In this document: positions 26,820 through 35,227 of the stretch, piece by piece
Layout of the letters: the number at the start of each line of letters is the position of its first letter
Numbering within the stretch: the stretch's first letter is position 1
From: JAWPMT01 sp965267435
GTDB taxonomy: Bacteria > Bacteroidota > Bacteroidia > Cytophagales > Cyclobacteriaceae
Reading direction: 5' to 3'
NCBI GenBank assembly: GCA_965267435.1
Contig: OZ253960.1
Location: forward strand, 1,550,001-1,614,000
DNA length: 64,000 bases
The notes under the pieces: model-generated
Database searches by the model: none
What the model was told of the DNA's origin: nothing
The model's input: the letters and a program-made list of their open reading frames with translations, nothing else
Program-made: the position numbers and the translations under genes

Positions 26820-27449
26820 ATGGAGAAAAAGAAGGTAGCCCTGGTAGACGATCACAAGCTTTTTCGAGAAGGTATCAAGCGCATTGTCAATGGTTTTGTG
26901 GGATTCCAGGTAGTGCTGGAAGCCAGTAGCGGCGAAGAGTTTGTGGAGCGATTGGAAGACGGTGTCCATCTCGACGTGGCCCTCGTAGACATCAAAATGC
27001 GACAGATGGACGGCTTTGAAGTGACGAAGTGGCTGGCTGAACATCGAACTGAGACGAAGGTCCTGGCGCTTTCAATGTACGGTGACGAAATCGACATCAT
27101 CAAGATGCTCAAATGCGGCGCAAAAGGGTACCTGCTGAAAGATGTGGCTCCCGGCGAGCTCAATCAGGCTCTTGAAGATGTGGTGCACAAGGGCTTTTAT
27201 GTGGACGACCGTGTGGGGCAAATCCTTATCAAGATACCCAACAGCCCTGAGAAGGCCTTCAGTGACTCGGAGCAGACATTCCTGAAATGGTGCTGCACAG
27301 AACTCACGTACAAAGAGATTGCGGATAAGATGTGTGTTTCGCCAAGGACCGTAGACGGGTATCGCGAATCGCTTTTTGCCAAACTGGGTGTCAAAAACCG
27401 AGTCGGTCTCGTCATCTATGCGATAAAAAATCGGATCTATCTGGTCTGA
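26820..27449 (+). CDS. NarL/FixJ-type response regulator
   Basis: 209 aa. The receiver domain (1-125) has the acidic pair Asp10/Asp11 ('ALVDDHKLF'), phospho-acceptor Asp57 ('VALVDIKMRQMDG') and Lys near 107 ('KGYLLKD'). A LuxR-type HTH fills the C terminus ('CTELTYKEIADKMCVSPRTVDGYRESLFAKLGVKN'). It is the last gene of the operon and the cognate partner of the adjacent kinase. Targets are unknown. It ends 7 bp before the convergent HNH gene. Confidence 0.93.
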   Translation: MEKKKVALVDDHKLFREGIKRIVNGFVGFQVVLEASSGEEFVERLEDGVHLDVALVDIKMRQMDGFEVTKWLAEHRTETKVLALSMYGDEIDIIKMLKCGAKGYLLKDVAPGELNQALEDVVHKGFYVDDRVGQILIKIPNSPEKAFSDSEQTFLKWCCTELTYKEIADKMCVSPRTVDGYRESLFAKLGVKNRVGLVIYAIKNRIYLV

Positions 27450-27456
27450 GTGTATC

Positions 27457-27753
27457 TTACGGCGCCTGCTCCTCCTGCCCAATGCGCTGGGGATTTACCC
27501 GGTCCAGGTATCGGCGAACTTGCTCATCAGCCAATAATTTCTCCAAAGTATTGAATTGCCTCCCCAATACCTTCTCGGGATAGAGCTTATGGATGAACTG
27601 GTGACAGTAACGGCAGACGTCTATTCCCCTGCTTGCCATCTCTTGCCGGGAATAGCGCTTGCGAAACCACTTGTTGGAATGGCACTTCCTGGGAATCAAG
27701 TGGTGGAAGGTAAGTTCCTTTTCTTTTTCACATAGTGCGCAAGCCATGTTCAT
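27457..27753 (-). CDS. Small HNH endonuclease-like protein
   Basis: 98 aa. Two CxxC pairs ('CALCEKEKELTFHHLIPRKCH' and 'CRYCHQFIH') frame a His-His in the beta-beta-alpha position of HNH nucleases ('LTFHHLIPRK'). The later 'H..LYPEKVLGRQFNTLEKLLAD' fits the small HNH family. It is a stand-alone nuclease domain without fusion or neighbouring methylase, so there is no restriction system here. The cellular role is unknown. Confidence 0.8.
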   Translation of the reverse strand: MNMACALCEKEKELTFHHLIPRKCHSNKWFRKRYSRQEMASRGIDVCRYCHQFIHKLYPEKVLGRQFNTLEKLLADEQVRRYLDRVNPQRIGQEEQAP

Positions 27754-27942
27754 GATCTGATTAACAGTCCATTACTCCATTGTGTTGCGCGATGGCAACA
27801 ATGAAGTCTGGTCCCTGAGCAGGAGAAGGTAGAGACCTATTAAAAGGTAAACGTTGTCTACCAAAGGCTGGCGTTTCCTTATTACCAAAATATAATCCGG
27901 CGGGGTATAACATTCCGCACATGCGTATGGAGTTTTTAATGC

Positions 27943-27972
27943 AAAAAAAAGCCTCCCAATAAATGGGAGGCT
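27943..27972 (-). terminator. Intrinsic terminator of small gene A
   Basis: A perfect 9-bp stem (27950-27958 with 27964-27972) is followed on the minus strand by a run of eight T. It ends the transcript of the 28024-28218 gene. Confidence 0.85.
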
Positions 27973-28023
27973 AGTTGTTTTGAAAGCTGCTGGTTGTATG
28001 CCCCTAATGGAGCAAGCAGATTA

Positions 28024-28218
28024 TCACGAAAATAAGCAGGGGCTAAGCCCAAGACGTTTCACGTCAAGAAAGTTGATACATTCGTCATATGTCCCCTCAT
28101 AGATCACTTTGCCGTTGTGTTGGATCTCATAGATCTCTTTGAGCACGGCATTTTTTCTGATCTGGTATGGAGACGGAGCTCGGAAAAAGCAGTCAAAAAC
28201 GTACTGAATGGTCTTCAT
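28024..28218 (-). CDS. Small protein, member A of a three-copy family
   Basis: 64 aa from ATG 28218; a GTG at 28233 is possible but less likely. The N terminus 'MKTIQYVFDCFF' and the later 'GKVIYEGTYDECINFL' match members B and C in sequence and spacing. There is no signal peptide, although the first helix is amphipathic and aromatic. It has a strong terminator, which supports its being transcribed. Function unknown; the fold may be a small beta-rich unit with an N-terminal helix. Confidence 0.7.
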   Translation of the reverse strand: MKTIQYVFDCFFRAPSPYQIRKNAVLKEIYEIQHNGKVIYEGTYDECINFLDVKRLGLSPCLFS

Positions 28219-28291
28219 AAGCAAGCTAAACACAAATTATGTTGGTTGTAATACTCTGTTTGCCAGTTCCTTTGGATGCTTTTGCCGCTTC

Positions 28292-28492
28292 TTAAGCGTA
28301 CAATGAAGGACTTACGAAGGCACCCTTGCGCATGATGAACGCCTGACAGCCCTTGTACGTGCCTTCAAAAATCTTCAAACCCTTAAAGAAGACCATGTAC
28401 CGGTCTCTATGCTTGCCATGTCTTTTCAATTGATAAGACGATGGCCGATCGAAAAAACAGTCGAAAATGTAGCGTATCGTGTTGGTCATCAT
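28292..28492 (-). CDS. Small protein, member B of a three-copy family
   Basis: 66 aa from ATG 28492 (a second ATG follows at 28489); a longer frame to 28561 adds sequence not found in members A and C. 'TIRYIFDCFFDRPSSYQL' and 'LKIFEGTYKGCQAF' are the shared blocks. It lies 73 bp upstream of member A in the same direction, probably as a local tandem duplicate in the same transcript. Function unknown. Confidence 0.7.
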   Translation of the reverse strand: MMTNTIRYIFDCFFDRPSSYQLKRHGKHRDRYMVFFKGLKIFEGTYKGCQAFIMRKGAFVSPSLYA

Positions 28493-28636
28493 GGCTTCTA
28501 TGGTGGTTTGTATTGTAATTAGTCTTGTCAAAATCGGTTCCTGTGCGGTTTCAGGGGCCATTTTGGTATCAAAGAAAGGAGCAACCTAAATGATCACTCC
28601 CTTCTCACATTTGTCTATGGCTACTTGAAACTATCT

Positions 28637-29056
28637 TTATGAGACTTGCGCCTCGAAAAACTGTGATCTTCCATGTGCTGCTACGAGGTCCGTTAGGTAC
28701 TCGTGCATCAGTCGCTTCTCCATTTGGGTCAATTCCTTCCAGATAAACGTCAATCTAGACGCTCCTGGGTACTTTCGAGCCCCATTTAGCTCATCTTCCA
28801 CCCTTGCAAGGAAATTTCTGTAAGTGAAGTCCTCAAAAAACGACTGATCATGCACCATGCTGTCCAATTCGAAAATCTTATCCGCAACACATCGCAATAC
28901 TGCGTTCATTTCACCTCGTGTGATTTTCGAAACCACCATCTTGTAATCTTGACGATCCTCGGAAATGTGAATTTTTTCCACTTGCGTGTACTCCCCTTCT
29001 ATCTTTCTCCAGAAAGCTTTGAGTTCATCTAAGTTGGTGGAAGTTATGCTGATCAT
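28637..29056 (-). CDS. Orphan cytoplasmic protein
   Basis: 139 aa, soluble and charged, predicted mostly helical after an N-terminal beta strand ('MISITSTNLDELKAFW'). No signal, membrane segment or known motif. It lies in the same direction as small genes A and B, 144 bp upstream of B. I do not recognise it. Confidence 0.6.
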   Translation of the reverse strand: MISITSTNLDELKAFWRKIEGEYTQVEKIHISEDRQDYKMVVSKITRGEMNAVLRCVADKIFELDSMVHDQSFFEDFTYRNFLARVEDELNGARKYPGASRLTFIWKELTQMEKRLMHEYLTDLVAAHGRSQFFEAQVS

Positions 29057-29174
29057 CTATTATCACTTAAATCTACCCGCACGTATCGCATGGCACAAAT
29101 CAAAGGTTGCCCAATTAATCCGAAGCGGTGCAATTGTTCCGTTAGACCGGAAGATGGGCTAAGTGAATGGGCAT

Positions 29175-29199
29175 AAAAAAAGCCACGATTTCTCGTGGC
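29175..29199 (-). terminator. Intrinsic terminator of the TPR gene
   Basis: A perfect 7-bp stem (29182-29188 with 29193-29199, loop TTTC) is followed by seven T on the minus strand, about 25 bp after the stop of the TPR gene. Confidence 0.85.
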
Positions 29200-29224
29200 C
29201 TTCACATCAATTATCTCGTGTTTC

Positions 29225-30400
29225 TTATCCTTCTTCCTCAGGCAGTGCATCCAATTTGTCCTGAATTCCCAGGGCTTTGTCTTCCATTTTCAGCTGTGAG
29301 TAGATGTAACGCAGTGTTTCCATCCCTGTGCGGTCCATAGGCTCCAACTCATGGATTTTCTCCCAGAGAGGCATCGCCTCTTCCAGCGCCTTGTCAATGA
29401 GCGGGTCCATCTGCTCGGCCTTCTCCAGGTCAGCATCCGATATACCAAGATTGTTTCTCTCTTTGATGATATCGGTCGCTCTGTTGATCATCAATACTCC
29501 CATGTTAAAAGTAGAGTTGAAGTGATTGGGATCGATGTCGCGTGACTTGGTGTAGGAAGTCATGGCACCCTCCGGATCACCACTCTCTTCCAGTAAGACA
29601 CCCATGATGAAGTGAAGGTCGGCATTCCCAGGTTCCGAAGCTATCTGCTTTTGCAGATTGGCTTTGGCCTCTTCTCCTTTCTCCATTTGGATCAGAAGGT
29701 TGATCTCATTTCGCGCCAGTGCATTGTCCTGAGGGAAAAGCTCCCGCGCCTGACGTGTCACCTCCAGGGCCTGCTCTCTTGTATCTTCATTACTTGACAG
29801 TATAGAAATATAGAGATTGAAGATGTCGATGGACGTCACGCCATTCTCAAGAGCACCAGCGTAATTCCTTTTGGCTTCCTCCCACATCTGTGCATTGTGA
29901 GCGGCAAGAGCTGCATTGATATAACCGTTGGTATCCTCCGGCATAATCATCTGTGATACTTCAAACTGCTTTACAGCCTCACCGTAGTCCTCTTCACCGT
30001 AAGCGGTCGCTCCTTTGTTGAAGTAGAAGGCCCAGTAATTACTAATGTGCTGGTCGAACGCGACGGGCAGGCCACCCGCAGTAGCACTAGCCGTATACAG
30101 CTTGTCTATATCCCCCATCTCTTTTGCTTTGTTGAAGCCCTCCATGGCCATCTCTGTTGGATTGTCAACCAGATTAGCCCCAGCAGTATCGATCGCTGCA
30201 TAGACACGGGCATATAGGAACCATGTCTTGGGATCATCCTTGAGCTTCTCGTAGACACTAGCTTGATCGACGATGTCCTTCGCGGTCGCGTAGTCACCCT
30301 CTTTGAGTGCCTTCTCAGCAGAGTTGAGCTTAGGTTTCTTCTGGGCCATCAGGCTTCCACTGACGGTGCATAAGCAGAGTAGTAAAATTATGGATCTCAT
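29225..30400 (-). CDS. Exported TPR protein downstream of gyrA
   Basis: 391 aa from ATG 30400. The frame extends to 30478, but that would overlap gyrA and precede the signal peptide ('MRSIILLLCLCTVSGSLMAQ'). The mature part is mostly tetratricopeptide repeats ('FNKGATAYGEEDYGEAVKQFE', 'LHFIMGVLLEESGDPEGAMTSYTKS', 'STFNMGVLMIN'). It begins 20 bp after the gyrA stop, so it is likely co-transcribed, and a terminator follows. The expected role is a periplasmic protein-interaction scaffold; the partner is unknown. Confidence 0.85.
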   Translation of the reverse strand: MRSIILLLCLCTVSGSLMAQKKPKLNSAEKALKEGDYATAKDIVDQASVYEKLKDDPKTWFLYARVYAAIDTAGANLVDNPTEMAMEGFNKAKEMGDIDKLYTASATAGGLPVAFDQHISNYWAFYFNKGATAYGEEDYGEAVKQFEVSQMIMPEDTNGYINAALAAHNAQMWEEAKRNYAGALENGVTSIDIFNLYISILSSNEDTREQALEVTRQARELFPQDNALARNEINLLIQMEKGEEAKANLQKQIASEPGNADLHFIMGVLLEESGDPEGAMTSYTKSRDIDPNHFNSTFNMGVLMINRATDIIKERNNLGISDADLEKAEQMDPLIDKALEEAMPLWEKIHELEPMDRTGMETLRYIYSQLKMEDKALGIQDKLDALPEEEG

Positions 30401-30419
30401 CTTGATTTGGTTTCTAGCT

Positions 30420-32972
30420 TCAATTTTCATCATTTTTCTCACCATTGTCAACATTCTCGTTATCAACATCTTTGTCATCTACAACTTCCTCGATGAATTC
30501 GATCTTCTCTACAGCGGAGATCTCATCGTTTTCGTTGAGACGAATGAGTTTCACTCCCTGAGTAGCCCTACCCATTACTCGCAGGTCTGACACGGGAGTG
30601 CGTATGGCAATTCCAGACTTATTGATGATCATCAACTCATCGGGATCAATTACATCCTGAATAGCTACGACATCGCCAGTCTTATCTGTTACGTTCATCG
30701 TCTTGACGCCTTTACCACCTCGCTTCGTGATGCGGTAGTCTGCCAGATCAGAACGCTTGCCAAATCCTTTTTCTGATACCACTAATAAATTTCTGTTCTC
30801 AGCAAGATTGACACATACCATGCCAATTACTCGCTCAGAGCTCTCATTGATGCTGATCCCGCGTACCCCAGCTGCCATTCGTCCCATCGCCCGGACGTCA
30901 GCCTCGTGGAAGTGAATTGCCCTTCCGGAGTTGGTCGCCAGCACCACGTGACTATCCCCGTCTGTCAGGCGGACGCTCAATAACTTATCACCTTCATTGA
31001 TGGTAATCGCATTGATACCGTTTTGTCGAGGGCGACTGTAAGCCTCCAGAGCCGTCTTCTTGATCGTTCCATTTGTCGTACACATGATGATGTACGAATT
31101 GTTAATGTAATCCGGATCTGCCAGCGTCTTCACATTGATGACAGCCATCACTTTATCCGCTGCGTCGATGTTGATCAGGTTCTGAATGGGGCGACCCTTG
31201 GCAGTCTTTGTGCCTTCGGGAATCTCCCACACTTTGCGCCAGTATACTTTTCCGAATTCGGTAAAGATCAAAAGGTAATTATGTGCGCGAGCGACAAAGA
31301 GGTGTTCTGTGAAGTCGTCATCTTTTGATGTAGCCGCACGCGCACCGACGCCTCCCCTGCCCTGCGTTCGGTATTCCACCAGTGGCGTGCGTTTGATGTA
31401 CCCCTGATGCGAGATCATGATGGCCATCTCCTCGTTGGGGATCATGTCCTCCGCCGTGAACTCGTCAGCGCTGTGTTCGATGTCCGTCTTGCGCTCATCG
31501 CCATATCGGTCGCGCACCTCCACCAACTCGTCTTTTATCAGCTGCATACGCAACTCCTCACTTGCGAGGATTGCCTTCAACCGGTCGATCAATTCTTTGA
31601 TCTCCTCATATTCCTTCTCGATCTTCTCACGCTCAAGTCCGGTCAGCCTTTGTAGGCGCATCTCGAGGATTGCCTTCGCCTGGATCTCACTGAGCCCAAA
31701 TCGCTCCATGAGCCCGTCCTTGGCCGTGTCTGGATCACGTGAACTGCGGATCAGGTTGATCACCTCGTCCAGGTTGTCCAGGGCAATGAGGTAACCCTCC
31801 AGGATGTGGGCGCGCCGTTCGGCCTCCTCCAGTTCGAACTGCGTCCTCCTGGTGATCACTTCATGGCGATGCTCGACGTAGTGATGTACCAGGTCCCTGA
31901 GGTTCAGCGTATGTGGACGTCCATTGACGAGTGCGACGTTGTTTACACTGAAGGAGCTCTGAAGTTGTGTCTGCTTGTATAGGTTATTGAGTACGACGTT
32001 GGGAATGGAATCCTTCTTCAGGTCATACACAATGCGAAGGCCCTGGCGATCAGATTCGTCCCGGATATCGCTGATGCCTTCGAGTTTCTTTTCGTTGACT
32101 AATTGGGCGGTCTTCTCGATCATCGAAGCCTTGTTCACCTGATACGGGATCTCCGTCACGATGATCTGCTCTCTACCTGTCTTGGTCGTATCAAATGTCG
32201 CCTTTGCTCGCAAGACGATCCTGCCTCTACCTGTCTCAAAGGCAGCGCGCACACCCTGATATCCGTAGATGGTGGCACCTGTTGGGAAATCCGGAGCTGT
32301 GACATGCTGCATTAGCTCCTCCACGGTAATCTCTCGATTGTCGATGTAGGCGATCACTCCATTGATGGCCTCCACCAGGTTGTGTGGTGCCATATTGGTC
32401 GCCATACCCACAGCTATACCCGACCCACCGTTGACCAATAGGTTGGGAAACTTCGCCGGCAGTACAGACGGTTCTTTAGCCGAATCGTCGTAGTTGGGCT
32501 GGAAGTCCACAGTATTCTTCCCGATATCAGCGAGGAGTTCCTCCGAAATCCGGCGCAGCCTCGCTTCGGTATATCGCATCGCAGCCGGGGAATCCCCATC
32601 GACAGAACCAAAGTTACCCTGGCCATCGACCAGCGTGTAGCGCATGGACCAGGGCTGTGCCATCCTGACGAGCGTGTCATAGACTGCCGTGTCACCATGT
32701 GGGTGGTACTTACCAAGGACATCCCCCACAATCCTCGCACATTTCTTATATGGCCGATTATAGTTGACGCCGAGCTCATCCATACCATATAGTATCCGAC
32801 GGTGCACCGGCTTCAAGCCATCACGCACGTCGGGAAGTGCTCGTGAAATGATAACGCTCATTGAATAATCAATGTAAGCGCCTCTCATTTCGTCCTCTAT
32901 GTTGATTGGGATGATGTTCTGATCTCCTGCAGCCAGCCCCTCCTGATCGTTTTCAATATCTCCTTCTGACAT
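30420..32972 (-). CDS. gyrA: DNA gyrase subunit A
   Basis: 850 aa. Breakage-reunion subunit of gyrase, which introduces negative supercoils with GyrB. The catalytic Tyr is Tyr134 in 'AAMRYTEARL'. The quinolone-determining segment is 'KYHPHGDTAVYDTLVRMAQ', with Thr95 where E. coli has Ser83 and Asp99 where it has Asp87. The C-terminal propeller carries a GyrA-box-like 'KRGGKG', which favours GyrA over ParC. It ends in an acidic Asp/Asn/Glu tail. A terminator-like hairpin of the preceding gene lies upstream. Length and motif order are typical. Confidence 0.97.
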   Translation of the reverse strand: MSEGDIENDQEGLAAGDQNIIPINIEDEMRGAYIDYSMSVIISRALPDVRDGLKPVHRRILYGMDELGVNYNRPYKKCARIVGDVLGKYHPHGDTAVYDTLVRMAQPWSMRYTLVDGQGNFGSVDGDSPAAMRYTEARLRRISEELLADIGKNTVDFQPNYDDSAKEPSVLPAKFPNLLVNGGSGIAVGMATNMAPHNLVEAINGVIAYIDNREITVEELMQHVTAPDFPTGATIYGYQGVRAAFETGRGRIVLRAKATFDTTKTGREQIIVTEIPYQVNKASMIEKTAQLVNEKKLEGISDIRDESDRQGLRIVYDLKKDSIPNVVLNNLYKQTQLQSSFSVNNVALVNGRPHTLNLRDLVHHYVEHRHEVITRRTQFELEEAERRAHILEGYLIALDNLDEVINLIRSSRDPDTAKDGLMERFGLSEIQAKAILEMRLQRLTGLEREKIEKEYEEIKELIDRLKAILASEELRMQLIKDELVEVRDRYGDERKTDIEHSADEFTAEDMIPNEEMAIMISHQGYIKRTPLVEYRTQGRGGVGARAATSKDDDFTEHLFVARAHNYLLIFTEFGKVYWRKVWEIPEGTKTAKGRPIQNLINIDAADKVMAVINVKTLADPDYINNSYIIMCTTNGTIKKTALEAYSRPRQNGINAITINEGDKLLSVRLTDGDSHVVLATNSGRAIHFHEADVRAMGRMAAGVRGISINESSERVIGMVCVNLAENRNLLVVSEKGFGKRSDLADYRITKRGGKGVKTMNVTDKTGDVVAIQDVIDPDELMIINKSGIAIRTPVSDLRVMGRATQGVKLIRLNENDEISAVEKIEFIEEVVDDKDVDNENVDNGEKNDEN

Positions 32973-32999
32973 CCAAAAAAAGCTTGTTTAGACTTCTCG

Positions 33000-33044
33000 A
33001 AAAACAGGCTGCAAGTTAAACATTTTTTTGATGCCAACAGCCTG
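33000..33044 (-). terminator. Probable terminator of the barrel gene
   Basis: CAGGCTG and CAGCCTG (33005-33011 and 33038-33044) form a perfect 7-bp stem with a long loop. Five T follow on the minus strand. It lies between the barrel gene's stop and the gyrA start. Confidence 0.5.
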
Positions 33045-33057
33045 ATTCAGACCCCGA

Positions 33058-34152
33058 TCAGTAAGGGTTCATCTTACGCTTGTTCCGGTTCTTGTAACGC
33101 CACAATTTTCTGTGGTTTTCGCCTACTTTGGGGTTCTGCCTCTTCCAGATAGGCTGGCCCCGGACTTCGATCAGGCGACCGGACTTTGGATGTGTGATCA
33201 CATGTTTCAGTTGTACATGATCACTTTTCATAGGGCTACGAGGGATCTCGGGGATATTGATACTCACGCCGAAGCGGATGAAGAATGTATTTTGATTGTG
33301 TTTGATGGAACCAGAGCCATCTGGTAGCGCCATTGTGTAGCTCTTGAACTCGTAAGAAGGTCTGAGGATCAGACGAAAGTACTCGGACCAATTTTGCTCA
33401 ATGCTAATGCCCAAATTGGCGTATACACCATTTGTTATCAGGCTTTGATTGAACTGGCCCCCGTAGTTCATTCGTCCGACTTCCAGCTCCGCCACAAAGG
33501 TATGGTCGAAATACTCGTAGAACTGATAGCCAAGCAGGCCATACCAGCGCGTGAAACTTGTTTTGGTGAAGTCCGGAACGTAGTCCCGTATTTGATCTTC
33601 AAAACTTCCAGGACGCAATTTGCTCATGTATTGCCTCTCCCAGTTGACACCAGCGCCCACGCGAAACTCGTTGATGTTGTAATGGACGGAGAGGTTTACC
33701 GGGATACTGTGGCTCACTCCTGAGAACTCCAATGCCGCAGTATCTGTATCCAGCAGAAACACCCGCTGCCGTAGTGTATCATTGAACACGGGATTGGGCA
33801 GATAGTTGTACGGCACATCAAAGAAGTTATCATTGACAAGCGTATCGCTAGGTAATGGATTATTGAGCCAATTTGTAAACCCCTGAAATCTCGCGGGGAG
33901 GCTTTCATTGTTGCCCGGGAGTATCACCTGCTGTCGGGCATCCTGATAGAAGTAGTAGCCCTGAAGATTGTGCCGATAATTGGTGGCCCCATAGCCACTG
34001 GTCAGTGTGATGGAAAATTTGTTGAGAGCAACGAGGACGGGATTGCGATAGATATCGTACCGTTCATAGATGTCGACACCTTGCCCAAAAAGTGCGCAAT
34101 GGCCCACAAGCATGAGTACCAGTAAAGTACTATATCGATACATCCTGTTCAA
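33058..34152 (-). CDS. Outer-membrane beta-barrel-like protein with basic C-terminal tail
   Basis: 364 aa. A signal peptide ('YSTLLVLMLVGHCALFGQ') is followed by alternating aromatic/polar strands typical of outer-membrane barrels ('FSITLTSGYGATNYRHN', 'GLLGYQFYEYFDHTFVAELEVG', 'FRLILRPSYEFKSYTM'). The barrel ends near 'FFIRFGVSINIPE' at about residue 302, and roughly 60 very basic residues follow ('KRQNPKVGENHRKLWRYKNRNKRKMNPY'). The tail could sit in the periplasm against peptidoglycan. No T9SS motif. Function unknown. Confidence 0.75.
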   Translation of the reverse strand: MNRMYRYSTLLVLMLVGHCALFGQGVDIYERYDIYRNPVLVALNKFSITLTSGYGATNYRHNLQGYYFYQDARQQVILPGNNESLPARFQGFTNWLNNPLPSDTLVNDNFFDVPYNYLPNPVFNDTLRQRVFLLDTDTAALEFSGVSHSIPVNLSVHYNINEFRVGAGVNWERQYMSKLRPGSFEDQIRDYVPDFTKTSFTRWYGLLGYQFYEYFDHTFVAELEVGRMNYGGQFNQSLITNGVYANLGISIEQNWSEYFRLILRPSYEFKSYTMALPDGSGSIKHNQNTFFIRFGVSINIPEIPRSPMKSDHVQLKHVITHPKSGRLIEVRGQPIWKRQNPKVGENHRKLWRYKNRNKRKMNPY

Positions 34153-34193
34153 CGGCTCGCTAAATCGTTGCTAAAATACGTAAATACCTTTCT

Positions 34194-35189
34194 CTATATA
34201 CCATCGAGTAACTCAACCTCGAAAATAAGCGTCTGATAGGCCCCGACGCGCGCTGCGTAATCGGGTACTATAAAGCTGGTAATCGCCTCATCTACCAGAT
34301 AGCCAGGTATTACCACGGCACTCTCGCGATAGGCAAAGAAAGATGGGATGATGATCAGCGCTTCCTCGCCAAACTCCATTTCGGCAATACCGAGGTCCAA
34401 TCCAGGTATGACCGTATTCGTATTGAAAGGGTACTCGAATGCCAGGTTGAGAAAGCGATTGTCAAATACCGAGCTATCCTCCAACAGGCGACCCTGGTAA
34501 TTGATGCGAATAAGCTGACCGCTTGTAGGGGTCATCCCAGCCTGCCCCGCAACCAGGCGCTTGTAGATGACGGAGCCTGTCTGTCCGAGCCGCTCCACGG
34601 AGTCCAGGGGGTTGAGCGGGAGACTATCAAGGAGCGCGTCGTCAATGTACTGGTTCACGGCATTGCCCTCTTCGACGACGACCTCGGACTCGGACCTCAC
34701 CTGCACAAGCTCCACTTCGAACTCAATGATGGAGTTGGCTGGGATCAGCGTGCTGAACTCCAAAGTGTCATAGGCGAGATAGCTCGGAATGATGAATCCG
34801 TAGGTATCCCCCTCATTCATCACGGGCAATATGAGATCCAATCCCACGGGATACACGGCGTTGGCGCCCTGCCTCAAAACCAATGGATCGCCATCATTAC
34901 GGTCGAAGATATCAATGGGGATGCTGCTGCCCAGCACCCGGGCTGTATAGTAGATCGAAAGCACGCCATTAGAAGCAGTGTTCCCGCCGGGGTTGAGAAC
35001 AATGGGGTAATAGTAAATGCCGTTGGCATCTCTGGAAGCACTATCATTACCCACCTGTTCCAGATAGGCCGTGATAGTCGAATCTTGCGAGGCGTCAGAG
35101 GGATTTTCTATAGGGTCGTTGCCGCACCTGCTGAATAGAACCAGCACAACGGCGCATACACACCAAAACTTTACTAACACCCGCTGCAT
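34194..35189 (-). CDS. Two-domain FKBP-type peptidyl-prolyl isomerase-like lipoprotein
   Basis: 331 aa. The signal ends at 'VLVLFSRCGND', a plausible though atypical lipobox with Cys22. Two FKBP-like domains follow. Domain 1 (about 60-165) has 'GLDLILPVMNEGDTYGFIIPSYLAY'. Domain 2 (about 215-330) has 'INYQGRLLEDSSVFDN', 'VIPGLDLGIAEMEFGEEALIIIPSFFAY' and 'TLIFEVELL'. Domain 2 has a long insertion before its last strand. It probably aids folding of outer-membrane or secreted proteins. A paralogue occurs at 50804-51658. Confidence 0.85.
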   Translation of the reverse strand: MQRVLVKFWCVCAVVLVLFSRCGNDPIENPSDASQDSTITAYLEQVGNDSASRDANGIYYYPIVLNPGGNTASNGVLSIYYTARVLGSSIPIDIFDRNDGDPLVLRQGANAVYPVGLDLILPVMNEGDTYGFIIPSYLAYDTLEFSTLIPANSIIEFEVELVQVRSESEVVVEEGNAVNQYIDDALLDSLPLNPLDSVERLGQTGSVIYKRLVAGQAGMTPTSGQLIRINYQGRLLEDSSVFDNRFLNLAFEYPFNTNTVIPGLDLGIAEMEFGEEALIIIPSFFAYRESAVVIPGYLVDEAITSFIVPDYAARVGAYQTLIFEVELLDGI

Positions 35190-35227
35190 GAACTCTTAAC
35201 GAAACCGACTAGTGTCTATTGCTTTGC

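Noticed and set aside
30420..32972. Several long antisense ORFs in gyrA and other genes
   Set aside because: Shadows of high-coding-density genes, with no independent support.
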